This document shows positions 9,179 through 18,190 of a stretch of DNA of 64,000 bases, one piece after another. The translations under genes were made by a program, and so were the position numbers. The notes under the pieces were generated by a model. That model worked only from the letters and a program-made list of their open reading frames with translations, ran no database searches and was not told the DNA's origin. Location of the stretch: positions 1 through 64,000 of the forward strand of contig NZ_ML636805.1 of the NCBI RefSeq assembly GCF_006476605.1, in the 5' to 3' direction. The DNA is from Brucella gallinifaecis (GTDB lineage Bacteria > Pseudomonadota > Alphaproteobacteria > Rhizobiales > Rhizobiaceae). The stretch's first letter is position 1, and each line of letters starts with the position of its first letter.

Positions 9179-10378
9179 TCAGTTGTTGGCTTCAACACCG
9201 ATTTTCAGAAGCGGAATGATCTTTGTCGGATCAAGAGAAACAGTCGCAACGATAGACGCAAGGCTGACCGATTGATCTGGCGAAGCGGAAATAGTGAGTG
9301 ACTTTGGGTCGTCGAAATATTTATCAGCGGCGGCTTTAAGCTGCTGTGCAAATTCCGGGTTCTTGAGCTGTGTTGCCATCAGCGGCACCATCATCTTGAG
9401 CTGTTCGCCAAGCTGTTTGCCATCTGCACCCTGCTGCTTGCCATAATAGTCGAGAAGCTTCTGGGTGAGCGTTTCATTATCAAAGCGGATTGTCAGGTTC
9501 TTGAGGCTAAGTTGCTCTGCCAGACCAAGCAGTGCGAGACCCGCTGCATCATGGTCCGCATCGGCCTTGGCCATATTTGCCTGTGTCTTCTGTACGGCTT
9601 CTACAAAAGCCAGATCGTAACCGTCAATTGAGCCTGTCAGGTCTATCTTGCCGAGTTTGTCAGCATTGATTTCAAACTGATCAAGCGTTGCATTGCCGGA
9701 AGCTGGCTGCCAGCTGCCCCTGGAGCTGATCGAGCCGTTGAGAGTGTGCATGTCGAGCGGGGCCAGCGGATTTTTGTCGTTTTTCTCAAAAGCTGCATCA
9801 ATATTGGCAATTGTCAGCGCGTAATCGATCTTTTCAGCTTTGTTGGCAGAATTAAGCGAAACTTCCACACCCTTGATCAAAACGCCATCGGTGCCAGGAG
9901 TGCCGACAGCAACTTCATCAATTTTCATCTTGTCATAGAAGACCATCTTTTCGAGGGCGTCTTTTGCCTGTTCCGATGGGAGGATAACATTTTCCATCGA
10001 GATGCCTTTGATGGAGGCTTTATCGTTTTTGCTTTGGCCTGTGGCAGGGAAGTCCATATCTGCTATCGAAACTTTTTCGATACTATAGCCGCCTTCCGGC
10101 GAGTCCTGCACATTTTCAAGTTTTACATCGCCAACAGGGGTCGCATTGTCTGAAACGGTTGGCAATTTGATTGTTGCCCCCTTCAACAGAACGTCGTCGC
10201 CATCGGTCTGAACTTCGGCAAAGGTCAGTTCACCACCTTGTTGGGCATAGAGGAGCTTGATGCGTTCTGCCACAGCATTGGCATCGGCAGCCATTGCAGT
10301 GCTGGCAAGAACAGCCGAGAGTGCTGTACTGGCTGCAAGGATTCGTGCGGCCTGACTGTTAAAAACAAAAAACTGCAT
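9179..10378 (-). CDS. Secreted protein of unknown function
   Basis: Not assigned to a named family with confidence. The 399-residue protein starts with a clear Sec signal peptide: hydrophobic ARILAASTALSAVLASTAMA with an AMA-A cleavage site near residue 30. The mature part has many short alternating stretches ('GVEVSL', 'IDLTGSIDGYDL') like repeated beta-strands in AsmA/DUF945-like periplasmic proteins, and a Lys/Asp-rich helix near the C-terminus. It is a single gene, convergent with aspS and divergent from parC, so it has its own promoter. Homologues of this type are widespread in Brucellaceae, and the role is unknown. Confidence 0.65.
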   Translation of the reverse strand: MQFFVFNSQAARILAASTALSAVLASTAMAADANAVAERIKLLYAQQGGELTFAEVQTDGDDVLLKGATIKLPTVSDNATPVGDVKLENVQDSPEGGYSIEKVSIADMDFPATGQSKNDKASIKGISMENVILPSEQAKDALEKMVFYDKMKIDEVAVGTPGTDGVLIKGVEVSLNSANKAEKIDYALTIANIDAAFEKNDKNPLAPLDMHTLNGSISSRGSWQPASGNATLDQFEINADKLGKIDLTGSIDGYDLAFVEAVQKTQANMAKADADHDAAGLALLGLAEQLSLKNLTIRFDNETLTQKLLDYYGKQQGADGKQLGEQLKMMVPLMATQLKNPEFAQQLKAAADKYFDDPKSLTISASPDQSVSLASIVATVSLDPTKIIPLLKIGVEANN

Positions 10379-10490
10379 TTATGGGCTCCTGATCATTTGG
10401 GAAGATATTTTACGCGCTTACATAAGCTTTTATAAATGTAAAAACAGCCCAATTCATTCCTGCTGTGAGGGCTGTGGAGAAAAACCGATA

Positions 10491-10510
10491 TTTTCTCTAT
10501 ACAGAGAAAA
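10491..10510. repeat. Perfect inverted repeat upstream of parC
   Basis: TTTTCTCT-ATAC-AGAGAAAA, eight-base arms and a four-base centre, in the 213-base divergent gap and 82 bases before the parC start. It could be an operator or a leader hairpin. Confidence 0.5.
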
Positions 10511-10591
10511 TGACGGCTTATTTGCGACGAATGTACTGGATTGGTTCTCATCTCTACTTGCTGACGAATCGCGCAATTGGTACGGATAGCT

Positions 10592-12904
10592 ATGGGTAAA
10601 AGTCTGATTCCGCCGGGCGACGGCGAAGAACACATCGAACGGGTCGATCTCAAGTCAGCGCTTGAAGAACGTTACCTCGCTTATGCGCTTTCCACGATCA
10701 TGCATCGTGCGCTGCCGGATGTGCGTGATGGTTTGAAGCCGGTTCATCGTCGCATCATGCACGCAATGCGTCTGTTGCGATTAAATCCTGATCAGGCTTA
10801 TGCCAAATGTGCGCGTATTGTGGGTGACGTGATGGGTAAGTTCCATCCCCACGGCGATGCCTCGATCTATGATGCGCTTGTGCGTCTGGCGCAGGATTTT
10901 GCCGTGCGTTATCCGCTGGTGGACGGGCAGGGCAATTTCGGCAATATCGATGGCGATAATGCGGCTGCCATGCGCTATACTGAAGCGCGTATGACCGAAG
11001 TGGCGACCCTGCTTCTCGAAGGCATCAACGAAAACGCCATTGATTTCCGTCCGACCTATAACGAGGAAGACGAAGAGCCTATCGTTCTTCCCGGAGCATT
11101 TCCGAACCTGCTTGCCAATGGCTCGGCAGGTATTGCGGTTGGCATGGCGACGAATATTCCGCCGCATAATGTGGCTGAGCTTTGCTCGTCGGCACTTTAT
11201 CTTATCAATCATCCGGATGCGGGCGTTGAAGAGCTGATCACGTCACCGCAACAATGGGAAGAGCTGAAAAAAGAAGCGGAGAATGATCCCGCAGCGCTTC
11301 TTAAATGCAAGGTGCGCGGTCCTGATTTCCCGACCGGCGGCATTCTGGTGGAAGATCACAGGAATATCGTTGAAGCCTATCGCACTGGACGCGGTTCTTT
11401 CCGCGCCCGCGCGCGCTGGCACAAGGAAGAGGGCAATCGCGGAACCTGGGTGATTGTTGTCACTGAAATTCCCTATCAGGTTCAGAAGTCGCGCCTGATC
11501 GAGAAAATTGCCGAATTGCTGCTGGCCAAGAAATTGCCGCTGCTTGATGACATTCGCGATGAATCGGCGGAAGATATTCGCATTGTTCTTGAGCCGAAGA
11601 ACCGCACAGTTGATCCTGAATTGCTGATGGAATCGCTGTTCAAGCTGACTGAGCTTGAGAACCGCGTTTCGCTCAATATGAACGTGCTCTCGCATGGCAA
11701 GGTGCCCAATGTTCTGTCGCTGGGTGGTGTGCTTAAAGAATGGCTTGAACATCGCAAGGAAGTGCTGGTTCGCCGTTCCGAATATCGTTTGGCAGAAATT
11801 GAAAAGCGGCTGGAAATCCTTGGCGGTTTCCTGAAAGCCTATCTCAATCTTGATGAAGTCATCCGCATCATTCGTGAAGAGGATGAACCGAAACAGGAAC
11901 TGATGCGCTTCTTTGATCTCACCGATAATCAGGCTGAAGCAATTCTTAATATGCGCCTGCGTTCGTTGCGCAAGCTTGAAGAGTTTGAAATCCGCAAAGA
12001 GTTTGATGGGCTGACTGCTGAAAAAACTGATCTGGAAGGCCTGCTGGCATCTGGCACCCGCCAGTGGAAAAAAATCAGCACGGAAATCAAGGCTGTCCGC
12101 GAAAAATTTGGCCCATCGACCAAGCTTGGTAAGCGGCGCAGCACTTTTGCCGATGCGCCAAGCCATGATCTTGAAGAGATTCATCAGGCGATGATCGAGC
12201 GTGAGCCGGTGACGATCGTTGTGTCTGAAAAGGGCTGGCTGCGTGCGATGAAGGGCCATCTGGCCGATTTCTCGACGCTTGCCTTCAAGGAAGGTGACAA
12301 GCTCAAGCTTGCTTTTCATGCGGAAACCACTGACAAGATTCTGTTTTTCACAACGGGCGGCAAATTTTTCACCATTGGTGCGAACACCTTGCCGGGCGGT
12401 CGTGGTCATGGCGAACCGATCCGTATTCTCGTTGATATGGAAAATGATCAGGATATTCTGACAGCTTTTGTCCATGACCCGCAGGGCAAGCTCTTGCTTG
12501 TATCGCATGAAGGTAATGGCTTTATCGTGCCTGAGCATGAAGCTGTTGCAAACACCCGCAAGGGCAAACAGGTGATGAATGTGAAAGCGCCGGATGAAGC
12601 CAAGCTTTGTCAGCGCATCTCAGGCGATCATATTGCGGTGGTTGGTGAAAACCGCAAAATGCTTGTCTTCCCGCTTGCTGATATTCCTGAAATGACCCGC
12701 GGTAAGGGCGTTCGTTTGCAGAAATATAAGGACGGTGGTGTTTCCGATATCCGCACCTTTGCAATTGCGGAAGGTCTTTCATGGCAGGATTCGGCGGATC
12801 GCACTTTCAATCGCAGCAAGGAAGAGCTTGTAGACTGGATTGGTACCCGTGCTTCTCCCGGGCGTTTGGTGCCAAAGGGTTTCCCGCGTTCGGGAAAGTT
12901 CTAG
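10592..12904 (+). CDS. parC: DNA topoisomerase IV subunit A
   Basis: Cleaves and rejoins DNA in the ParC2ParE2 complex to decatenate daughter chromosomes. The 770-residue protein has the type IIA start with [19 protein letters not shown] (about residue 40), the catalytic tyrosine in [10 protein letters not shown] (about 128), and C-terminal beta-pinwheel repeats such as [11 protein letters not shown] and [13 protein letters not shown]. The absence of a long GyrA-type tail, and its length, favour ParC over GyrA. The frame is open from a TTG at 10577, but the ATG at 10592 is the likely start. The stop codon TAG is the first three bases of a RIME-like repeat. Confidence 0.93.
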   Translation: MGKSLIPPGDGEEHIERVDLKSALEERYLAYALSTIMHRALPDVRDGLKPVHRRIMHAMRLLRLNPDQAYAKCARIVGDVMGKFHPHGDASIYDALVRLAQDFAVRYPLVDGQGNFGNIDGDNAAAMRYTEARMTEVATLLLEGINENAIDFRPTYNEEDEEPIVLPGAFPNLLANGSAGIAVGMATNIPPHNVAELCSSALYLINHPDAGVEELITSPQQWEELKKEAENDPAALLKCKVRGPDFPTGGILVEDHRNIVEAYRTGRGSFRARARWHKEEGNRGTWVIVVTEIPYQVQKSRLIEKIAELLLAKKLPLLDDIRDESAEDIRIVLEPKNRTVDPELLMESLFKLTELENRVSLNMNVLSHGKVPNVLSLGGVLKEWLEHRKEVLVRRSEYRLAEIEKRLEILGGFLKAYLNLDEVIRIIREEDEPKQELMRFFDLTDNQAEAILNMRLRSLRKLEEFEIRKEFDGLTAEKTDLEGLLASGTRQWKKISTEIKAVREKFGPSTKLGKRRSTFADAPSHDLEEIHQAMIEREPVTIVVSEKGWLRAMKGHLADFSTLAFKEGDKLKLAFHAETTDKILFFTTGGKFFTIGANTLPGGRGHGEPIRILVDMENDQDILTAFVHDPQGKLLLVSHEGNGFIVPEHEAVANTRKGKQVMNVKAPDEAKLCQRISGDHIAVVGENRKMLVFPLADIPEMTRGKGVRLQKYKDGGVSDIRTFAIAEGLSWQDSADRTFNRSKEELVDWIGTRASPGRLVPKGFPRSGKF

Positions 12905-13006
12905 AGCGCGTTTCGATCTGATTGAATCAGATCGGCGCTCTAAATATTTGTTTTAACGCGCATCTTTGTCCGAAAACCGTTTCACACTTTTCGGGATGCG
13001 CTCTAA
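12902..13006. repeat. RIME-like palindromic repeat, copy A
   Basis: A 105-base element with TAGAGCGC at one end and GCGCTCTA at the other. It has two hairpins: GATCTGATT-g-AATCAGATC, and GCGCAT...CCGAAAA...TTTTCGG-gATGCGC. It begins exactly at the parC stop codon. Related copies lie at 29926-30029, 44522-44626 and, as a half copy, 41967-42000. The CCGAAAACCG...CACTTTTCGG core is characteristic of intergenic mosaic repeats in rhizobia and Brucella. Confidence 0.85.
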
Positions 13007-13007
13007 A

Positions 13008-13036
13008 ATAAAAGGCGGTCCCAACCGCCTTTTAAT
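13008..13036. terminator. Bidirectional terminator between parC and bpt
   Basis: AAAAGGCGGT, four-base loop, ACCGCCTTTT. It includes the stop codon of the convergent bpt gene. Confidence 0.85.
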
Positions 13037-13781
13037 CATCAAACCTCTGCCAACCACGCGGACCAAGATGCTCTTGTGGTTTGAAACGGGTCTTATATTG
13101 CATTTTTCGTGATCCTTCGACCCAATAGCCAAGATAGACATGGGGCAGGCCAGCGGCACGCGCACGTTGGATATGATCGAGAATCATAAAGGTTCCAATC
13201 GAACGGTCATGCATATGCGGCGAGAAGAACGAATAGACCATAGATAGCCCGTCACTCATCACATCTGTAAGGGCCACTGCAATCAGCTCGCCATCCCCCT
13301 TGGCGCTGATAAAACTGTCAGGACCACGCCGGCGATACTCGATAATCTGAGTGTTGACATGGGTGTCTTCAACCATCATCGCATAATCAAGCACTGTCAT
13401 ATCGGACATGCCGCCCGAATGGTGGCGTGCATCGAGATAATCGCGGAAAAGGGCATATTGCTCAGTGCTTGGCTGCGCATTGTGCTGACGACCGATCAGA
13501 TCCTGATTATTATTCCAGACACGGCGCATACTTCTGTTCATTTCAAATTCGTCAGTCAGAATGCGTACAGAAATACAGGCGCGACAAAGTTCGCATGCCG
13601 GGCGATAGGCAATGTTCTGTGACCGGCGAAAACCGCCTTGGGTCAGCAGGTCATTAATCTCGTTGGCCTTGTCTCCAACGAGATGCGTGAAAACTTTCCG
13701 TTCCATCTGTCCGTCAAGATAGGGGCAGGGTGATGGAGCGGTTAGAAAAAACTGCGGTGACTGTTGCGGTTGATGGGTCAT
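13032..13781 (-). CDS. bpt: Aspartate/glutamate leucyltransferase (N-end rule)
   Basis: Transfers leucine from Leu-tRNA to proteins with N-terminal Asp or Glu, which marks them for ClpS/ClpAP. The 249-residue protein has the ATE-N domain with the cysteine motif [16 protein letters not shown] (about 58-73) and the ATE-C domain ending in [18 protein letters not shown] (about 216). The [15 protein letters not shown] start is typical of bacterial Bpt. It lies downstream of the RDD gene on the same strand, 170 bases away. Confidence 0.88.
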   Translation of the reverse strand: MTHQPQQSPQFFLTAPSPCPYLDGQMERKVFTHLVGDKANEINDLLTQGGFRRSQNIAYRPACELCRACISVRILTDEFEMNRSMRRVWNNNQDLIGRQHNAQPSTEQYALFRDYLDARHHSGGMSDMTVLDYAMMVEDTHVNTQIIEYRRRGPDSFISAKGDGELIAVALTDVMSDGLSMVYSFFSPHMHDRSIGTFMILDHIQRARAAGLPHVYLGYWVEGSRKMQYKTRFKPQEHLGPRGWQRFDD

Positions 13782-13951
13782 TTAATATCCACGAAACGGC
13801 AATAGCGAACCATCTCTTTATAATTTTATAGGCATGTCTTTATCTCAAACGGTTCCCACTTTTGAGAGATATAATTTAAATGATTGAGCTGACTGAACAA
13901 AACGTCAATAGACATTTTACACAGCCGACCCTGAATTTTTTTGATGATCGA

Positions 13952-14422
13952 TTATCGATCCGAACGAATGACCGCAGTTCCAAGCAAAAGGTCGTGTACT
14001 GTACGTTTACGATCAATCACCAGTGTTGCGAGCAAAATGAGCGGTGTCAGCACGACATTCAGCCCCCAGAACAGAACCGTATGAACAATTGCCAGCATTG
14101 GGTCGACACGGCCACCTTCAAGGCGCACCATTTTGATATTCATCATCTGCATGCCCTTGGTTGCCTGCTGTGGCCCGCCCAGGGTGCGTGACACATAAAA
14201 CAATGCAACAATCGGGAACATGATTGCGTAAAGCGCCCAGCCAAGCGAGAGTGTGATGATGCCAAGGATGAAAATTATGATTGCTGCTGGAATGCAAAGC
14301 AGAAAAACAATCAGATAGTCGATAAGAAAAGCCATAATCCGACGTGTGCGCACGCCTTCAAAAAATGCGCGACTTTCATAACGCGGGCCCATGACTTCGC
14401 CATGCAGTATATGATCGGACAT
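13952..14422 (-). CDS. RDD-family membrane protein
   Basis: A 156-residue inner-membrane protein with an RDD domain: RTRRIMAFLIDYLIVFLLCI (about 26-45), a second hydrophobic hairpin around 48-80, and a last segment around residue 115 followed by the conserved DRKRTVHDLLLGT. Family members are linked to transport of small solutes or ions, but the function here is unknown. It lies between hemB and bpt on the same strand. A GATCGAT-t-ATCGATC palindrome covers its stop codon. Confidence 0.75.
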   Translation of the reverse strand: MSDHILHGEVMGPRYESRAFFEGVRTRRIMAFLIDYLIVFLLCIPAAIIIFILGIITLSLGWALYAIMFPIVALFYVSRTLGGPQQATKGMQMMNIKMVRLEGGRVDPMLAIVHTVLFWGLNVVLTPLILLATLVIDRKRTVHDLLLGTAVIRSDR

Positions 14423-14514
14423 TGTCCCTTCCAGTCGTTAATACGAAAAGCGTTCGGGAAAATAACCGTCCGCTGCTCCGCCCATTGCGGAACAATTATC
14501 AAGATGGTGCATTG

Positions 14515-14543
14515 AAAAGGCTATTTCAAGGAAATAGCTTTTA
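14515..14543 (-). terminator. Terminator of hemB
   Basis: GCTATTT, five-base loop, AAATAGC, flanked by A and T runs on both sides, just after the hemB stop. Confidence 0.65.
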
Positions 14544-14550
14544 TAGAGTT

Positions 14551-15594
14551 TCAGTTCTGGTTTTTCAGCTTTTGCGCGACATCAAGTGCAAAATAGGTGA
14601 GGATTCCATCACAGCCTGCACGTTTGAAAGCCAGCAGGCTTTCCATCATGACCTTTTCTTCATCGATCCAGCCATTTATCCCGGCTGCTTTGATCATCGA
14701 ATATTCACCTGATACCTGATAGGCAAAGGTTGGCAGACAAAAAGTGCTTTTGAGACGATGAATGATGTCGAGATAAGGCATGCCGGGCTTGACCATCAAC
14801 ATGTCTGCACCTTCCGCCACATCCTGTTCCGCTTCGCGTACAGCTTCTTCAGGGTTGGCAGGATCGATATAATAGGTTTTCTTGTCGCCTTTCAGCAGGC
14901 CGGCCGTTCCGATTGCATCACGATAGGGACCATAGAAAGCAGACGCAAATTTAGTTGCATAAGACATGATCGGCACATGGTTGAAACCATGGGCATCAAG
15001 CGCCTGACGAATAGCGCCGATACGACCGTCCATCATGTCAGAAGGGGCAATAACGTCAGCGCCAGCTTCTGCTTGTGACAGCGCACCACGGACAATCATC
15101 GCGACTGATTCATCATTAATGATTTCGCCATTGCGCAAAATACCATCATGGCCATGCGTGGTGAACGGATCGAGTGCGGCGTCAGTAATAATGCCGATTT
15201 CCGGTATTTCTTTTTTAATGGCATGCACGGCACGATTAATCAGATTATCCGGGCTTGCAATGAAAGAGCCGTCCTCGGTTTTAACTTCTGGCTTTTCACG
15301 CGGGAAGGGCGCAATCGCTGGAATACCGAGCTTAGCGGCTTTTTCGGCCATGCGCACAGCCATATCAACCGAATAACGTTCAACGCCGGGCATTGCATCG
15401 ATAGGTTCAGTTACACCCGTTCCGTAAGTCAGGAAAAATGGCAGAATCAGATCATCTACACTCAGATGCGTTTCCTGCACCAGTCTGCGTGACCAGTCAG
15501 TTCTGCGCATGCGCCTCAGACGACGGCCATGTGTTACATCATCGACGTGGCCAGAGATATTGGCTGAAGAAATGTTGGACAAACGATCAGTCAT
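14551..15594 (-). CDS. hemB: Delta-aminolevulinic acid dehydratase (porphobilinogen synthase)
   Basis: Joins two 5-aminolevulinate molecules to porphobilinogen in heme synthesis. The 347-residue TIM barrel has the active-site lysines in SYATKFASAFYGPYRDA (about 215) and MVKPGMPYLDI (about 270). The metal loop reads ALDPFTTHGHDG, with Asp in place of the three zinc cysteines, so it belongs to the Mg-dependent, non-zinc group known from Bradyrhizobium and relatives. It is divergent from the enoyl-CoA hydratase-family gene. Confidence 0.93.
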   Translation of the reverse strand: MTDRLSNISSANISGHVDDVTHGRRLRRMRRTDWSRRLVQETHLSVDDLILPFFLTYGTGVTEPIDAMPGVERYSVDMAVRMAEKAAKLGIPAIAPFPREKPEVKTEDGSFIASPDNLINRAVHAIKKEIPEIGIITDAALDPFTTHGHDGILRNGEIINDESVAMIVRGALSQAEAGADVIAPSDMMDGRIGAIRQALDAHGFNHVPIMSYATKFASAFYGPYRDAIGTAGLLKGDKKTYYIDPANPEEAVREAEQDVAEGADMLMVKPGMPYLDIIHRLKSTFCLPTFAYQVSGEYSMIKAAGINGWIDEEKVMMESLLAFKRAGCDGILTYFALDVAQKLKNQN

Positions 15595-15762
15595 GTAAAT
15601 GTTCCCGAAAGAAGAAAGCTTGGGAATCTACCGGTTCGGAAGCTTGGTGTATGATGTGCAGGGTTTATCATGGGAAAACTGTTTAAACCAAGCACAATAG
15701 CCTGTGCAGGATTGACGCGGGGCATTTCACTTTCTACCCATTTGTTAAACGGGAGCACGGAT

Positions 15763-16812
15763 ATGCAGATCGACTTCGGAGGTGGCAGCGAAATCAGCTT
15801 TGAACGCAAGGGAAAAGCAGGCATTGTCAGGCTCACACGCGTTTCATCGCTCAACGCCCTTACCCATAAGATGATTCTTGCCCTCGACCGCGCCTTGCAA
15901 GCCTGGGAAACGGATGAGAATGTTGCGCTTGTCATTCTTGAGGGCGAGGGCCGTGCCTTTTGTGCGGGCGGTGATGTTGTGGCGGCCTATAAGTCCGGGC
16001 AGGAGGGGCAGCCTGCCTTTGATTTCTTCCGTGACGAATATCGCCTGAATGCGCGTATCGGACGATTTCCAAAACCCTATATCTCTTTGCTCAATGGTAT
16101 TGTGATGGGGGGTGGCGCAGGTATTTCTGTTCACGGTTCGCACAGGATTGTGACAGAAAACACCCTGTTTGCCATGCCTGAAACCGGCATTGGCTTTTTC
16201 CCCGATGTGGGTGGAAGTGCGTTCCTGCCGCATCTGCATGATAATTTCGGTTATTATCTTGCCTTGACGGGCAACCGCATCCGCTGGGGAGATTGTTTGC
16301 AAAGCGGCATTGCAACCCATGCCGTTGCAAGCAGTGATCTGGTTGATCTGCGCGATGATCTTATCGCCGGGACCGATCTTGATGCAGCTCTCGCACGTGT
16401 GCAATATCCAGATTTTGAAACCCCGATCGAAACCCGTAAAGTTATTGCGGAGAGTTTTGCTCACGCAACACTTGCCGAATGTATCGAGTGTCTTGAAAAA
16501 TCAGCCGCTGATGGCAGCAAGCCTGCATCAGATATTCTGACTGTGATTGCCATGCGCTCACCAACAAGCGTGGCGGTGACATTCCGCCAGATTGCCGATG
16601 GTCGGACACTTGATCTTGATGCTTGCATGCGTATGGAATATCGCATCGCATCGCGCATGTTGGCAGGCCATGATTTTTATGAAGGGGTGCGGGCTGTTCT
16701 TATTGATAAGGACGCAGCACCCAAATGGCAGCCTGCTTCGATTGATGCGGTGAAGCCGGAAATGATCAATGCGTATTTTGCCAGTCTTGGCGAGAGGGAA
16801 TTGAGCTTTTGA
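15763..16812 (+). CDS. Enoyl-CoA hydratase family, 3-hydroxyisobutyryl-CoA hydrolase-like
   Basis: A crotonase-fold protein of 349 residues. The oxyanion-hole motifs are visible: GRAFCAGGDVVAAYKSG (about 66) and NGIVMGGGAGISVHG (about 112), then PETGIGFFPDVGGSAFLPHL (about 140). The length and the C-terminal region (ADGRTLDLDACMRMEYRI) fit 3-hydroxyisobutyryl-CoA hydrolase of valine breakdown better than a plain enoyl-CoA hydratase. The frame is open to 15670, but the ATG at 15763 has a GGGAG site nine bases before it. The stop overlaps the start of the next gene (TGATG). Confidence 0.82.
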   Translation: MQIDFGGGSEISFERKGKAGIVRLTRVSSLNALTHKMILALDRALQAWETDENVALVILEGEGRAFCAGGDVVAAYKSGQEGQPAFDFFRDEYRLNARIGRFPKPYISLLNGIVMGGGAGISVHGSHRIVTENTLFAMPETGIGFFPDVGGSAFLPHLHDNFGYYLALTGNRIRWGDCLQSGIATHAVASSDLVDLRDDLIAGTDLDAALARVQYPDFETPIETRKVIAESFAHATLAECIECLEKSAADGSKPASDILTVIAMRSPTSVAVTFRQIADGRTLDLDACMRMEYRIASRMLAGHDFYEGVRAVLIDKDAAPKWQPASIDAVKPEMINAYFASLGERELSF

Positions 16813-17246
16813 TGCGTCAGGATGAGTTACACCAGCATATAAAGCCCAGCGGGACTGAATGGTCCTTTGTATGGTTCATGCGGCTGATCGCCTTGGTTGC
16901 ACTGGCAAGTGGCGTTTATTACTGGATTAAGCTGATTGGAGTGCAGCCCGGTTTGTTGTGGCGCTTTGATTTGATGCCATGGCAATGGCAAACGGCCTGC
17001 GTTGCATTGGCGCTTCTGATGCCGGTCGCGGCCACAGGCCTATGGATGCAGGCGCCATGGGGACCGGTTTTATGGATCGTTGCATCATTGGGTGAAATTG
17101 CGATCTATTCCATCTTTGCGCGGCATTTTGAATATCGGCCTCTGCTTGTCGGTTTTAACACAATCTGCATTCTCATTTATGCTGTCTTTCGCATTATGCT
17201 CTTTCTGGAAAAACGACGCCTGACACGCATTGGCCTTGCTGCCTGA
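16812..17246 (+). CDS. Small membrane protein, DUF6163-like
   Basis: A 144-residue inner-membrane protein with four hydrophobic segments (about residues 20-40, 55-75, 82-100 and 110-132) and a basic C-terminus. The pattern RLIALVALASGVYYWIKLIG and DLMPWQWQTACVALALLMP resembles the DUF6163 group known from Rhizobiales; I am only fairly sure of that name and know no function. Its start overlaps the stop of the hydrolase gene (TGATG), so the two form an operon. Confidence 0.65.
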   Translation: MRQDELHQHIKPSGTEWSFVWFMRLIALVALASGVYYWIKLIGVQPGLLWRFDLMPWQWQTACVALALLMPVAATGLWMQAPWGPVLWIVASLGEIAIYSIFARHFEYRPLLVGFNTICILIYAVFRIMLFLEKRRLTRIGLAA

Positions 17247-17314
17247 AATTATTACTTGGTAACTGAACGTTAATCCTGAAATTGCATTTCCCTTGGTAAG
17301 CTATTGTTAAGGCT

Positions 17315-17326
17315 GACTTTTAAGTC
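17315..17326. promoter_or_regulatory. Short inverted repeat upstream of ldtR
   Basis: GACTT-TT-AAGTC about 135 bases before the ldtR start. It is a possible operator of the MarR-type regulator encoded downstream, with only positional support. Confidence 0.25.
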
Positions 17327-17461
17327 GAATTTTATGCATCTCGTCTAAAGTCCTTTCAAGATACGGTGAAAACACCGGCTGAACAGGCGGCCTGAAAGGG
17401 CCTTCTTAACAGGAATGAGAGCAGCCTCATGTAAGGCGGCTCCGACAGAGAGGCAAAAGAC

Positions 17462-17977
17462 ATGATCAATGCACAGCATAGAATGAATGCATCTGCTCCG
17501 CTTTTGAATCCCGAAGCAGCCATGCACACACTATATCTCGAAGCGCTGCAGCTTGTTGAACGTTTGCATCGTCGCTTGCTCGACGTCATCAAGGATGAGT
17601 TTGACCGTGCTGGTCGAAGCGACATCAATGCAACGCAGGCGCTTCTTCTGTTCAATATCGGCAATTCCGAACTGACGGCGGGCGAATTGCGTTCTCGCGG
17701 TTATTATCTTGGTTCGAATGTTTCCTATAATCTAAAAAAGCTCGTGGATATGGGTTTCATCAATCATGAGCGCTCCAGCACAGACCGTCGTTCTGTGCGT
17801 ATCAGCTTGACTGATAAGGGTAATGAGATCGCTGATCAGGTGCAGTCTCTTTATCAGCGTCATATTGCTTCGATTGAGCAGGTCGGAGGCATTCAGGTTG
17901 AAGAATTTACAGCAATGAACCGTTCGCTGCAACGTCTGGATCGCTTCTGGAATGACAGTATTGCTTATCGACTGTAG
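17462..17977 (+). CDS. ldtR: MarR-family transcriptional regulator LdtR
   Basis: A 171-residue winged-helix regulator. The DNA-binding part includes LTAGELRSRGYYLGSNVSYN (recognition helix) and the wing HERSSTDRRSVRISLTDKG (about residues 100-118), a classic MarR DRR motif. LdtR homologues in Sinorhizobium and Liberibacter sit directly before an L,D-transpeptidase gene and control it and osmotic-stress genes. The same arrangement is seen here, with ldtP 213 bases downstream. The start has an AGAGAGG site. Ligand sensing is known for the family but cannot be seen here. Confidence 0.82.
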   Translation: MINAQHRMNASAPLLNPEAAMHTLYLEALQLVERLHRRLLDVIKDEFDRAGRSDINATQALLLFNIGNSELTAGELRSRGYYLGSNVSYNLKKLVDMGFINHERSSTDRRSVRISLTDKGNEIADQVQSLYQRHIASIEQVGGIQVEEFTAMNRSLQRLDRFWNDSIAYRL

Positions 17978-18050
17978 CTGATTGTTGCGCTACGGTCACA
18001 ATTGTTCCAGTTTATACGGCGAACTTAATAATTGTTTGCTATTTAAGCAG

Positions 18051-18076
18051 GTGCTGCCTTGAAAACATGGCAGCAC
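18051..18076. repeat. Hairpin between ldtR and ldtP
   Basis: GTGCTGCC, ten-base loop, GGCAGCAC; no T run follows, so it is not a standard terminator. It may be an attenuator or an mRNA end. Confidence 0.5.
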
Positions 18077-18190
18077 GACATGAATAAGCCATAAAAACCG
18101 ACATAAGCGGTTTAATACAGTGCATAATCATGAGCTATTTCTGAGTGCTTTACACTTGGATGCAACAGGTTAGCCTTTGGGACCAGAACT

